Below are positions 52,723 to 61,102 of a DNA stretch of 64,000 nt, piece by piece (the first letter of the stretch is position 1; each line of letters starts with the position of its first letter). The notes beneath the pieces were generated by a model. The model was not told the DNA's origin, searched no databases, and saw only the letters and a list, made by a program, of their open reading frames with translations. Both the position numbers and the translations under genes were made by a program. Origin of the DNA: Burkholderia sp. WAC0059 (lineage in GTDB: Bacteria > Pseudomonadota > Gammaproteobacteria > Burkholderiales > Burkholderiaceae); NCBI RefSeq assembly GCF_002870125.1, contig NZ_PNEO01000016.1, positions 79,916-143,915 on the forward strand. The letters run 5' to 3'.

Positions 52723-53655
52723 ATGAGTTCAAAAATCGCGGGCGACCCACTTTCGGATATCCTTCGGCTGCTCGGCGCCCAGCCCGTCGTGGCCGGCGGC
52801 TTTTCCGCCGGCGGCACATGGGCGATCCGCTTTCCGCCGCCGAAAAAAATCAAGTTCTTCGCGGTGGTCAAGGGCAGTTGCTGGCTTCGCATCGACGCGC
52901 AGACGGCGCCTGTCGCTGTCGGCGAAGGCGACGTCTTTCTGCTGACTGGCGAACGCCCGTTCGTCCTCGCAAGCGACCCGGACGCGGAGCCGGTCGATGC
53001 GGCCACCCTGTTCTCCGGCGACGGGACCTGGACTGCGGCGATTGGCGATGGCAACGGTTGCACGCAGATCGGCGGCCACGTCAGGCTTGCGCCCTCCAAC
53101 GGCGCGTTGCTGGTCGATGTCCTGCCGTCGCTGATACACATTCGTGCAGACTGCGAGCAGGCGGCCGTCCTTCGATGGCTGCTCGCCCGGCTAGTCAGGG
53201 AATTCGCATCGGGTTTGCCGGGCAGCGGTCTTGCCTCGACCTACCTTGCGCAACTGATGTTCGTCGAAATGCTGCGCGTCCATCTCGACACCGGTACGGA
53301 AATTCCCAACGGCTGGCTACGGGCCATCGGCGACAGGCGGCTTGCGCCCGCGTTACGGTTGATGCACGGTGACCCCGGCCGCGCGTGGCGGCTGGACGAC
53401 CTTGCGGCTGCATCGGCCATGTCGCGCACGGCGTTTTGCGTGCATTTCAGGTCTGTCGCGGGCATGGCTCCGCTCACGTGGCTCACGCAATGGCGCATGC
53501 GTATGGCAAGGCAGGCACTGATCGACGAGAAAACGCCGATTGCCGTTCTCGCGGCGAAATTGGGTTACGCGTCCGAAAGCGCGTTCAGCAGTGCGTTCAA
53601 GCGGGTGTCCGGGGTGTCGCCGAGCGATTACAGGCGAGCGGGAGGGGCGGGCTGA
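52723..53655 (+). CDS. AraC-family transcriptional regulator with cupin N-domain
   Basis: This 310-residue regulator has a cupin-like ligand domain (GGTWAIRFPPPKKIKFFAVVKGSCWLRI, GEGDVFLLTGERPFVLAS). The C-terminal double helix-turn-helix has DDLAAASAMSRTAFCVHFRSVAGMAPLTWLTQWRMRMARQAL and IAVLAAKLGYASESAFSSAFKRVSGVSPSDYRR. This is the AraC_6-cupin group that controls oxidoreductase genes next to it. It is divergent from the SDR at 51647; the spacing fits a shared promoter region. Confidence 0.93.
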   Translation: MSSKIAGDPLSDILRLLGAQPVVAGGFSAGGTWAIRFPPPKKIKFFAVVKGSCWLRIDAQTAPVAVGEGDVFLLTGERPFVLASDPDAEPVDAATLFSGDGTWTAAIGDGNGCTQIGGHVRLAPSNGALLVDVLPSLIHIRADCEQAAVLRWLLARLVREFASGLPGSGLASTYLAQLMFVEMLRVHLDTGTEIPNGWLRAIGDRRLAPALRLMHGDPGRAWRLDDLAAASAMSRTAFCVHFRSVAGMAPLTWLTQWRMRMARQALIDEKTPIAVLAAKLGYASESAFSSAFKRVSGVSPSDYRRAGGAG

Positions 53656-54029
53656 AGCGCGTAGTCGCCTGATTGAATGCAGGCAATTGAATAGACTGCA
53701 GCATCCCGACGACGAGAGCGGCCGTTGCCAGTATTGCAAGGAAACCTGTGTCGGACACGCTTCGTCGGCTTTGAAACCGACGTGGTCTTGACCGCTGGCG
53801 CGGGTGGCGTGGCAAGCGGAGGAGGCGCCTTGCTCATCGACAGCGTGGCTTCGCTCACGATGCGTGTGCCATCCCCTTTGCACCAATGCCGCGGCAGTTT
53901 ATTTATCTCGTGGTACGACAGCCCGGTCGTCAACGCACCTCATCAAGAATCGACGATCACGGTATAACGAAACGCGCCTGCCGGCTGTCGAATCCGTTTC
54001 CTGTTTTATTGCGGCGCAGCTTCGGTTGT
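53656..54029. other. Intergenic region with a possible decayed membrane-protein start
   Basis: The gap after the AraC gene holds what looks like the N-terminus of a membrane protein on the minus strand (see 53660-53837), broken by a frameshift. The rest, up to the aldo-keto reductase, shows no gene or RNA. Confidence 0.4.
53660..53837 (-). pseudogene. Possible frameshifted remnant of a membrane-protein gene
   Basis: From ATG 53837 the minus strand reads MSKAPPPLATPPAPAVKTTS and on to TKRVRHR in one frame. In a second frame it continues as GFLAILATAALVVGMLQSI, a good transmembrane helix. Joined, they look like the cytoplasmic tail and first helix of a transporter (for example MFS). The segment ends near the AraC stop at 53655. 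Both the frameshift and the missing remainder suggest a remnant. Weak evidence: one helix only. Confidence 0.25.
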
Positions 54030-54905
54030 TTACGGCAGCAACTTCGCCACCTGCTCAAGTTCCCCCACCGCATCATCCGGCAAATCCAGTTTGGCCGCGG
54101 CGAGATTCTCCCGCAGGTGCGCGACGGACGACGTGCCGGGAATCAGAAGCACATTGGGTGCGCGACGCAACATCCAGGCGAGCGCGACCTGCATCGGCGT
54201 CGCGTCGAGGCGGGCGGCAACGCGGGACAAGGTCGAGGACTGCACCGGCGTGAAGCCGCCCAGCGGGAAGTACGGCACGTAGGCGATGCCGTCCCGGGCG
54301 AGATCGTCGATCAGGGCGTCGTCGGCCCGGTGGGCGATGTTGTAATGGTTCTGCACGCAGACGATTTCGCAAATCCGGCGTCCTTCCGCGACCTGAGCGG
54401 CGGTGACGTTGCTCAACCCGATATGACGCACGAGGCCCTGCCGCTGAAGGTTGGCGAGGGCGGTGAGCGGCGCCTCGATCGACCCTTCCGCGGGCTGGTG
54501 CACGTCGATCATGATCCGGAGGTTGACCACGTCCAGCACGTCGAGCCCGAGGTTGCGCAGGTTGTCGTGCACCGCCCCGGTCAGCGCTTCGGGCGTGAAG
54601 GCCGGCAGCCACGACGCATCCGCGCCGCGCTGGGCGCCGATCTTGGTCACGATGACGAGATCGTCCGGATACGGATGCAGCGCCTCGCGAATCAATTGAT
54701 TGGTGACGTGCGGGCCGTAGAAATCGCTGGTGTCGATGTGATCGACGCCGGCGTCGACCGCCTCGCGCAGCACCGCCAGCGCCGCGCCGCGATCTTTGGG
54801 CGGTCCGAATACGCCGGGCCCGGCCAACTGCATGGCGCCGTAGCCGAGTCGATGGATGGCGCGGTCGCCGAGGCGGAATGTGCCGGACGGGTGGATGTTG
54901 GGCAT
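54030..54905 (-). CDS. Aldo/keto reductase
   Basis: This 291-residue AKR has a (beta/alpha)8 barrel with HIDTSDFYGPHVTNQLIREAL (catalytic Asp and Tyr), VIVTKIG (Lys) and VVNLRIMIDVH. The NADPH-binding part is LLIPGTSSVAHLRENLAAAKLDL. It is similar to YeaE/PdxI-type oxidoreductases. ATG 54905 has AAGGAG 8 bases upstream. Divergent from the LysR regulator at 55005, which likely controls it. The substrate is unknown. Confidence 0.93.
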   Translation of the reverse strand: MPNIHPSGTFRLGDRAIHRLGYGAMQLAGPGVFGPPKDRGAALAVLREAVDAGVDHIDTSDFYGPHVTNQLIREALHPYPDDLVIVTKIGAQRGADASWLPAFTPEALTGAVHDNLRNLGLDVLDVVNLRIMIDVHQPAEGSIEAPLTALANLQRQGLVRHIGLSNVTAAQVAEGRRICEIVCVQNHYNIAHRADDALIDDLARDGIAYVPYFPLGGFTPVQSSTLSRVAARLDATPMQVALAWMLRRAPNVLLIPGTSSVAHLRENLAAAKLDLPDDAVGELEQVAKLLP

Positions 54906-55004
54906 GTCGATCTCCTTTCTTCGAAAACGGGACCCAAGCTTAAGCCCTGTATCCTTGATCGGTAACGGGTCATAATCCGCACGGGCCGTGCGGGAAGGCG
55001 AACA

Positions 55005-55901
55005 ATGCAAGTCGATCTGGCGGATCTGAACGCATTCGTGGCGGTAGCGCGAGCGAGGGGCTTTCGCGACGGCGCGCGCCTCAGCGGCGGCAGTGCGTCC
55101 GGGCTCAGCGAAGCGGTACGCCGGCTGGAAACCCGGCTCGGCGTCAGGCTGCTGCACCGGACGACACGCAGTGTCGTTCCCACCGAAGCCGGCGCGCGTC
55201 TGCTCGAGCGGCTCGGCCCTGCGCTGAACGAGGTGGAAGCGGCGCTCGACGTGGTCAACCACTTCCGCGACAGGCCCGCGGGAACGCTCAAGCTCAACGT
55301 GCCCGTCAGCGCGGTACGGCTGGTACTGCCCGCTATCGTGCCGGGGTTTCTCTCCGCCTATCCCGACATACGACTGGAAGTGATTGCCGAGGAGAGTTTC
55401 GTCGACGTGCTGGCGGCCGGATGCGATGCGGGCATCCGCTATGACGAACGGCTCGAGCAGGACATGATCGCCGTGCCGATCGGCCCGCGCGTCCAGCGCT
55501 TTGCGGCGGCGGCGTCTTCCGACTACCTCGACCGCCGCGGCCGGCCCTTGCACCCGCGCGAGCTGCTCGGCCACGCGTGTCTGTCCGGCCGCTTTGCCAG
55601 CGGCGCGATGCCGTCGTGGGAGTTCAGGCAGGGCGACGAAGCGTTACGGATCGATCCCGTCGGTCCCCTGCTGGTACAGATCGGCGGTGCAACCGATCTC
55701 GCCGTGGACGCGGCGATCGCCGGTACAGGCATCGTGTATCTGTTCGAAGACTGGTTGCGCCCGCATTTCGAGCGCGGCGTCCTCGAACCAGTTCTCGAAT
55801 CGTGGTGGCCGTCTTTCTCCGGGCCGTTTCTCTACTATCCCGGGCGACGGCTCGTGCCCGCGCCGCTGCGTGCGTTCATCGATTTCATCAAGGCGCGCTG
55901 A
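55005..55901 (+). CDS. LysR-family transcriptional regulator
   Basis: This 298-residue LysR protein is of the type with an N-terminal LADLNAFVAVARARGFRDGARLSGGSASGLSEAVRRLETRLGVRLLHRTTRSVVPTEAG. The effector domain (LKLNVPVSAVRLVLPAIVPGFLSAYPDIRLEVIAEESFVDVLAAGCDAGIRYDERLEQDM) belongs to the DhcR/CrgA-type group that often sits divergent from aldo-keto reductases or dehydrogenases. That is the arrangement here. Confidence 0.93.
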   Translation: MQVDLADLNAFVAVARARGFRDGARLSGGSASGLSEAVRRLETRLGVRLLHRTTRSVVPTEAGARLLERLGPALNEVEAALDVVNHFRDRPAGTLKLNVPVSAVRLVLPAIVPGFLSAYPDIRLEVIAEESFVDVLAAGCDAGIRYDERLEQDMIAVPIGPRVQRFAAAASSDYLDRRGRPLHPRELLGHACLSGRFASGAMPSWEFRQGDEALRIDPVGPLLVQIGGATDLAVDAAIAGTGIVYLFEDWLRPHFERGVLEPVLESWWPSFSGPFLYYPGRRLVPAPLRAFIDFIKAR

Positions 55902-56245
55902 TCGCGGGCGTTTGCGGTGTTTTATGCCGGGTTTTGGGGGGGGCGGGGGCGTGTTGGCGGACAGTCAGGTTGCAGGCGAATCTCGCTTCACCGCTACGCA
56001 CTTGATCTCGACCAGCAAGCGTGGATGCAGCGAACTGGAGAGCGCTTCTGCGATGCCCTGCGTGTGGGCAATTATGAGCCGTCGATGAATGAGGCAAATA
56101 TCAGATTCAGTTTGCGGTAAATGTCGAGGATGTGAAAGGCTGGATTACTTCAGACGAGTCCCTGAGAAAGGGGTATCTTGTTCAATCGCGCGGGGAGAAT
56201 ACGGCTACAGAATGCATGTGCAAGGCAATCATTTGGGCAAAAAAT
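55902..56245. other. Intergenic region with a possible gene remnant and a G-run
   Basis: This 344-bp gap has an unusual G-run (55936-55949, eight G, C, five G). Further on lies a minus-strand frame without a start that ends at 55965 with LLVEIKCVAVKRDSPAT, which resembles the end of a RidA-like protein. No complete gene is seen. Confidence 0.4.
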
Positions 56246-56662
56246 TCAGACGATGATTTTCCGGATCTTGCGCATGCCGGTGATCGTGGACTCGAACAAT
56301 TCCGCCCCGATCCGGGCGCGAAGTTTCTGGGCGATATCCGCGCTGGCCTGGTTGATCGGGCGGTCCAATGCCTTGCCCGACCGGGTGGGATACAACCTCC
56401 ATTCCCTGCCGTCCGATTCCCCCTGCCGACGCTCGACCCGTTGCTTCTGACAGAGACTCTCGACGAGCCGGGTCGCCGTGGGACGTGCAATGCCGAGCGT
56501 GTCGGCCACCTGGCTGCCGAGGCAGCCGGGCGAGGCCAGGATGACGCGCAATACGAACCCCTGCGGGGGCGTGAGATCGAATTGCGCATAGACGGTCGCC
56601 CACTCGCGTTCGACCACGCGGGCCAACGCAGCGGAGTTGAAGTACAGGCAATGATCGAACAT
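56246..56662 (-). CDS. MarR-family transcriptional regulator
   Basis: This 138-residue winged-helix regulator has FDLTPPQGFVLRVILASPGCLGSQVADTLGIARPTATRLVESLCQKQRVERRQGESDGREWRLYPTRSGKALDRPI. The region between helices 3 and 4 and the wing (RRQGESDGRE) are typical of MarR. The N-terminus MFDHCLYFNSAALARVVEREW contains a Cys that could be a redox sensor, as in OhrR-type relatives. It stands alone; no obvious target gene is next to it. Confidence 0.88.
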   Translation of the reverse strand: MFDHCLYFNSAALARVVEREWATVYAQFDLTPPQGFVLRVILASPGCLGSQVADTLGIARPTATRLVESLCQKQRVERRQGESDGREWRLYPTRSGKALDRPINQASADIAQKLRARIGAELFESTITGMRKIRKIIV

Positions 56663-56911
56663 GAGGGAATTAGATCATCAACTGATTAGCAACACAACCA
56701 TATTCGGCCTTCGGCACATGGCCGGCATCGGGCCGATGCGGTGGGTTGGGGATGGTTTCCTGTGGCCGATGGCCGGCTCGCGGTGATCGGCGGGCATGTC
56801 AGGCGGGGCTTATTTGCGGCTGTCCGAGTCGCGTCGAGCAACCGCTGAATCTGGTCGGAAAGGCTTGCCGGGATACTCGCGTACCGAAAATTCTCTGCCG
56901 CCTTCAGGCGA

Positions 56912-57196
56912 TTAATCCTTGCGTGCAGCGAGCCCGGCGCGCAGCAGTTCTTCCAGCAGCCCGGTCATGCCTTCAGGATGTGTACCGGCGCGTTCTTTCA
57001 GTTCCTTCGCCAGATTCTCGTTGAGCTTGCATGCGAACGGGACTAATCCCTTCTCCTGATCAAGCCTGCGCTGCTCGCGGCGGTCGGGGGCGACTTCGTT
57101 CGCACCTTTGCCGAAGCGTTCGGAGTGCGTTTTCTTTATTGCGTGCGTGAGTTTCAGGGCCTTGTTTTTCTCAAGGTCAGTTTTCTTCATTGCCAT
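56912..57196 (-). CDS. Small charged protein, possible ribbon-helix-helix type
   Basis: This 94-residue Lys/Glu-rich protein (MAMKKTDLEKNKALKLTHAIKKTHSERFGKGANEVAPDRREQRRLDQEKGLVPFACKLNENLAKELKERAG) ends in GMTGLLEELLRAGLAARKD. The last 45 residues (VPFACKLNENLAKELKERA plus the final helix) look like a ribbon-helix-helix unit. It may bind DNA, for example in plasmid or prophage-type loci. No signal peptide. The neighbourhood gives no hint of a partner gene. Confidence 0.6.
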   Translation of the reverse strand: MAMKKTDLEKNKALKLTHAIKKTHSERFGKGANEVAPDRREQRRLDQEKGLVPFACKLNENLAKELKERAGTHPEGMTGLLEELLRAGLAARKD

Positions 57197-57797
57197 GGTG
57201 GAGGCCCGCGGGTAGGTGGTGGCGCTGTATTTTACGCAGACGTATGACCGGAAGACCTTTTCCGGAGGCGTGATGGTATACGAATCGCAGAAAACAGATC
57301 TCCACGGATCGGGAGTTTTGTCATTTGAGTTGGATCCGGTCCCGACTGGAAATGAAACCGAGGGGAAACCCAGAATGGGTTAGGGCATTCTCCCCGAATC
57401 GCCCCTCCTGGAGGAGCGTGTCGTTTGTTAAGAATGCAAAACGTATTCCGTCGGCGGATGTCCATCGTTCGACGGCAGACCGGAAGATGGCGGGGCGATC
57501 CGGCGGCGGTCCGATAGGAAATGCGCGGAACGCATCGGCTTGTCGCTGACGCGCAAGACGGGTTTATCGGATGCCGCCCATTACGACCGACATCATCGCG
57601 CTGCGAAACGCTGGTACGATTGCGACCGGCAGCCCGACTATGCGGCGCTGCATTGTCTCGCATCGCAACCCCTACAGGTCCTCACCCTGCTGTAACGATT
57701 CTTACATCCGTATGCGTATTTTTCCGGCTGTGTCAGCGCAGGGCAACCTGCGAGCATTGAGTCCCGTTGTCCCCCGGCGAGCTCCGAGGTTGTCCTT
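57197..57797. other. Intergenic region, no gene recognised, holds one copy of a repeat
   Basis: About 600 bp with several frames but no convincing gene. The segment 57248-57297 resembles 60023-60078 (see repeat entries). The start of the next gene uses a TTG codon at 57798. Confidence 0.45.
57248..57297. repeat. Dispersed imperfect repeat, copy 1
   Basis: The core TTTTCCGGAGGCGTG followed by TATACGAATCGC and AAAACAG matches the copy at 60023-60078 with a few substitutions and a short gap. The outer TTTTC/GAAAA can pair. Confidence 0.5.
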
Positions 57798-58805
57798 TTG
57801 AGCAGGCATCGCACGCGTAACGCGGCGACGATGCTGGCCGTGCTTGGCGTCGGTCTGGCCGTGGGCGCGCCTTTCATACTGGGCTCCCACGAGTCGTTTG
57901 CCGGGCTGCGGACTGTCCCGGTGCACCTGTTCCTGGCGCTGGCGGCAAGCGCCGCCGCGAGCGCATTGGGCAAGGCCGGCAAGCAGCAGTTGATGCAAAC
58001 GGCGCTAGGCTTGCGTCTTCCTTTCGTTCGCACCTATGGAATCGCCCTGGTGACCGACTCCGCCTTTCTCGTCTCGCCTCTGGGTGCAGCAGGGTATGGC
58101 GTCAATATCGGGTTGCTGCAGCGCGCCGGAGCCTCGTGGGCGACGGCCACGACGGTCGTCGGCGCAGACCAGGCGCTCGACCTGGCATTCTTGACGGTGG
58201 CGGTTCCGGTCGCGATTGCGTTCTCCGTGGGGCCGCTGGCCCTGGTCGTTCCGAAGGCAAACGTACCCATGGTCGTCGGGATGCTGGCAGGTGCCGCGAT
58301 CGTTGTCGGTACGCTATGGGCATGCCGCCGGAAAGTCGCGAGCGTGCTGGACGCCTTATGCGGCCGCATTCAATGGCTCGGGACGCTGCAAGCCCGGTGG
58401 AACACATTCCGCCAGAGTGTGCGCCAGCAATTGGGGCTGCTCATGACGGGGCCTCGCCATCGGTTTGCCGGCTTGCTGATGTTCACCGCGCTGCAATGGC
58501 TGCCTCGCTATGGCGTCCTGTGGTTCGTGCTGCTCGAACTCGGCCACCGGTTGCCGTTCGGATTCGTTTGGGCGGTGCAGGCTGTGGTGTTGCATGCGGC
58601 GCTTTGGACCGGCATACCGGCCGGCGGGGCCGCCGCCGACCTGGCGCTTGCGGCGGCATTTGCAAACTGGGTTCCGCAGGATGCCATGGCGCTGGCGCTG
58701 ATCCTTTGGCGTTTCGCGACGCTCTACTTTCCGCTGATGCTCGGTGCTGCGGCCTTCGTTGCCCTTACCTGGCGGCGGGGCTCGGTCATGCCGGCTACGG
58801 AATAA
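57798..58805 (+). CDS. LPG-synthase-like (UPF0104) integral membrane protein
   Basis: This 335-residue protein has about eight hydrophobic segments and the lysylphosphatidylglycerol-synthase/flippase-type fold without the C-terminal synthase domain. Features: SAAASALGKAGKQQLMQTALGLRLPFVRTYGIALVTDSAFLVSPLGAAGYGVNIGLLQRAGASWATATTVVGADQALDLAFL and LQWLPRYGVLWFVLLELGHRLPFGFVWAVQAVVLHAALWTGIPAGGAAADLAL. Start TTG 57798 has GAGG about 8 bases upstream; a later ATG at residue 12 is an option. It is convergent with a GT2 glycosyltransferase, a frequent neighbour of this family. It may flip a lipid-linked product. Confidence 0.8.
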   Translation: MSRHRTRNAATMLAVLGVGLAVGAPFILGSHESFAGLRTVPVHLFLALAASAAASALGKAGKQQLMQTALGLRLPFVRTYGIALVTDSAFLVSPLGAAGYGVNIGLLQRAGASWATATTVVGADQALDLAFLTVAVPVAIAFSVGPLALVVPKANVPMVVGMLAGAAIVVGTLWACRRKVASVLDALCGRIQWLGTLQARWNTFRQSVRQQLGLLMTGPRHRFAGLLMFTALQWLPRYGVLWFVLLELGHRLPFGFVWAVQAVVLHAALWTGIPAGGAAADLALAAAFANWVPQDAMALALILWRFATLYFPLMLGAAAFVALTWRRGSVMPATE

Positions 58806-58821
58806 GGAACCTCGGGAAACG

Positions 58822-59586
58822 TCAAAGCATGTTGTCGCGCGGATTTTTGATTCGCACCGAGAACGGTGCGCGATCGGCATGATCGACCCGCAAAAAGAAC
58901 AGGCGGACCGTCTGTGAAAAGAGCGCGAGCGGATAGGTGACTTTCAGCAAGTCGGCGATCATGCGCCATTCCGCGCGGATGCCCTTCCAATATCCGAGTT
59001 TTTCAGTCTTCCGCGCCTGCGTTACGTGAGGCCAGTGGACGACAGCTACCGAGAGCCGGCGCGTGATGATCAGGTGATTCATGAACACCTCGATGCCAAA
59101 GCGCGGCAAGCCGTGAATTTCCTTGAGCGCCTCGCCCAGCAGTTCTTTCCTGACGACCCGCTCTCCGGAAACGAAATCCAGGCCAATTGCCCGGAACAAC
59201 AACAGGCTGTTTTGCCTCAGGCTGAGGCTGATATCTGCCGTGCCGCCCAGAACTGGGGCGGCGAGCGCGGTGATGTGTTCGGTGGCGAGCCCCTTGAGGT
59301 CGGCATCGAGCAACATGAGCAACTTGTTCTGGGCGGCCGCCACGCCGATGGCCATCGCCGCGCTTTTACCGCCGTTCGTCGCGCACGTAATCAGCCTTAC
59401 CGATGGAAAGCCCTTGACGACTTCGGCGGTGCCATCGGTCGAGCCGTCGTCGACCACAATGACTTCGTCTAGCAGGGGATGCACGGATGCCGCCGCCAGC
59501 ACCTTGCCGATCCGCGGCGCCTCGTTATATGCGCAAATGATGCATGAAACACGGTGATGACTGGACGACGCAGAGATGGCGGTCAT
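58822..59586 (-). CDS. Family 2 glycosyltransferase
   Basis: This 254-residue GT-A enzyme has SCIICAYNEAPRIGKVLAAA, DEVIVVDDGSTDGTAEVVKGF and the metal-binding motif LLMLLDADLKGL. The rest contains GERVVRKELLGEALKEIHGLPRFGIEVFMNHL and RAEWRMIADLL. It has a weakly hydrophobic segment near the C-terminus (YPLALFSQTVRLFFL) that may be membrane associated. It is related to enzymes that build glycolipids. The donor and acceptor are unknown. Convergent with the LPG-synthase-like gene, with 16 bp between stops. Confidence 0.9.
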   Translation of the reverse strand: MTAISASSSHHRVSCIICAYNEAPRIGKVLAAASVHPLLDEVIVVDDGSTDGTAEVVKGFPSVRLITCATNGGKSAAMAIGVAAAQNKLLMLLDADLKGLATEHITALAAPVLGGTADISLSLRQNSLLLFRAIGLDFVSGERVVRKELLGEALKEIHGLPRFGIEVFMNHLIITRRLSVAVVHWPHVTQARKTEKLGYWKGIRAEWRMIADLLKVTYPLALFSQTVRLFFLRVDHADRAPFSVRIKNPRDNML

Positions 59587-60344
59587 GCGTGATAGCAGAT
59601 GAGCAATTCGAGAAAGCGGTCTCCGGGGGCCGCGGCGTGCCGATCCCGTATGCGGTTGCGATCTGGCATTCCGCTCAGGCGGATAGACCCGGGAGTCGTG
59701 TCATAACCCGGCATTCTACGGAACGGCGGCGCGGGGCGCAGCGTAACGGAAGCGTCCGGCGGGCGTTGGGAGCGGCGACCTGAACGGGGAAGGTGCCCGG
59801 ATCGCTCTTCAGGCTGGGCTCGTAACTGATTCGGTCATCCATGCGCCTTGGGCGTGGTCGATGCAGCGCGGGGAGCCGGTGTGGTGCTCGGCTCGTAGTT
59901 TTCCAATGCCGGGTGGGGCGTGCGGAAAACTGGCAGAAAGTCGCGAACTTTCCGCTCTGCCCAATCCCGGAAGATTGCCGCCGATCCCAATGCCTGCGTG
60001 GCAGGCGGCCAGTTTGAGTGCTCCGGGAGGGCGGTTTTCTGGAGGCGTGGCGGACGGCATACGAACCGCGGAAAACAGTCGTACACCGCCACGAAAGGCG
60101 AGTTTATGCATTTTTTGCGAAACAATCGTAGACGGCGATTTTTAAAATTCTATTTATTTCAAAGAATTAAGGTCGTCTTGAGACGATGTGAGCATCCTCT
60201 CCACTACCGCGATTATGTTGAGTCTGGCTGGAAGTACTTGCCTAGTATGGCGGCGATACTAAAGGACATTCTGTATACCGTCAGAAATACCGTCACATCG
60301 CGCGAGCTGCGAGGAGACGATAGGGGGCAGCAGTGGGTTGCCGA
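59587..60344. other. Intergenic region, boundary of the AT-richer segment
   Basis: About 760 bp between the glycosyltransferase gene and the unknown protein gene. The copy of the repeat is at 60023-60078. From about 60110 the base composition shifts to visibly more A+T. No gene or RNA recognised. Confidence 0.45.
60023..60078. repeat. Dispersed imperfect repeat, copy 2
   Basis: TTTTCTGGAGGCGTGG, then CATACGAACCGCGGAAAACAG, matches copy 1 at 57248-57297. The GTTTTC/GAAAAC arms pair across the unit. It lies at the edge of the AT-rich accessory segment. Confidence 0.5.
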
Positions 60345-61061
60345 TCAATGTTCGACTAGATCAATCCACTGGTCGTTGTTTTCTTCGCAATCTTCCCATT
60401 CCTGGAGCGGATCTCTGTGGTTGGGGCAATGTTGATCCATCCACGATTGTATGCGCAACCATTCGGGGTGTTCGGTCCCAGCTTCCGGTGCCCAATAGGA
60501 TTTCTCGAGAACAATTCCATATGCCCGATCTCTTACGAGAAGCTGGCAGTAGCGATCTTTCGGGTGAAACTCTTGATCGATCCAGTAGCGAGTCAGCAGA
60601 TGAAGCGTCGAGAGTGCGTGTCGATTGTCGAATCCGGCTCGAGGGGTGCCAGATTGATCCACGATATGATGGGGACCTTCCTTGGGGCCAGTGACTTGCC
60701 AGCCGTGCGGTAAGCTGATGTCAACGGTGTGTAATTCGAAATTTCCCCATTCAATACGCCAAGCACGCCGCATAGCTTCCCTGACATGATCGATGGAATC
60801 GTAACCCGTCGGTATCTCAATACCGCGAGGCACGGTAACGACGTGAGCCGCGTCTTCCTCGGATTCTCTGAGTTGCTCGAAATCATCCTTGAAAGGGCGT
60901 TCGGTATGGTGACGAGTACGTTGAACGTTTGAGTCTTCGCTTGCAAATGGCGACTTGTAGTCTTTGGGGCGTGCCCCCTTGTTTGGGGGCGTTGCTTTTA
61001 GGCTGGGGAACAGCTTTTCGGCACTCATCCGTGCCCGAGTAGATTTCGCAGATTTGGGCAT
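60345..61061 (-). CDS. Unknown protein paired with a metallopeptidase
   Basis: This 238-residue protein of unrecognised family starts at ATG 61061 with AGGAAA 6 bases upstream. The first 70 residues are basic and probably flexible (MPKSAKSTRARMSAEKL). The body has VVTVPRGIEIPTGYDSIDHVREAMRRAWRIEWGNFELHTVDISLPHGWQV, then LSTLHLLTRYWIDQEFHPKDRYCQLLVRDRAYGIVLEKSYWAPEAGTEHPEWLRIQSWMDQHC. The C-terminus is acidic with several Trp. No membrane helix or signal. It lies 41 bp after the peptidase gene on the same strand, so the two are likely one operon; it could be a substrate, regulator or effector. AT-richer than the rest of the window, which suggests transfer. Confidence 0.65.
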   Translation of the reverse strand: MPKSAKSTRARMSAEKLFPSLKATPPNKGARPKDYKSPFASEDSNVQRTRHHTERPFKDDFEQLRESEEDAAHVVTVPRGIEIPTGYDSIDHVREAMRRAWRIEWGNFELHTVDISLPHGWQVTGPKEGPHHIVDQSGTPRAGFDNRHALSTLHLLTRYWIDQEFHPKDRYCQLLVRDRAYGIVLEKSYWAPEAGTEHPEWLRIQSWMDQHCPNHRDPLQEWEDCEENNDQWIDLVEH

Positions 61062-61102
61062 TATGTTTCCTGTACAAGCGGAAGGCGCTCTTACCAATGG
61101 GA

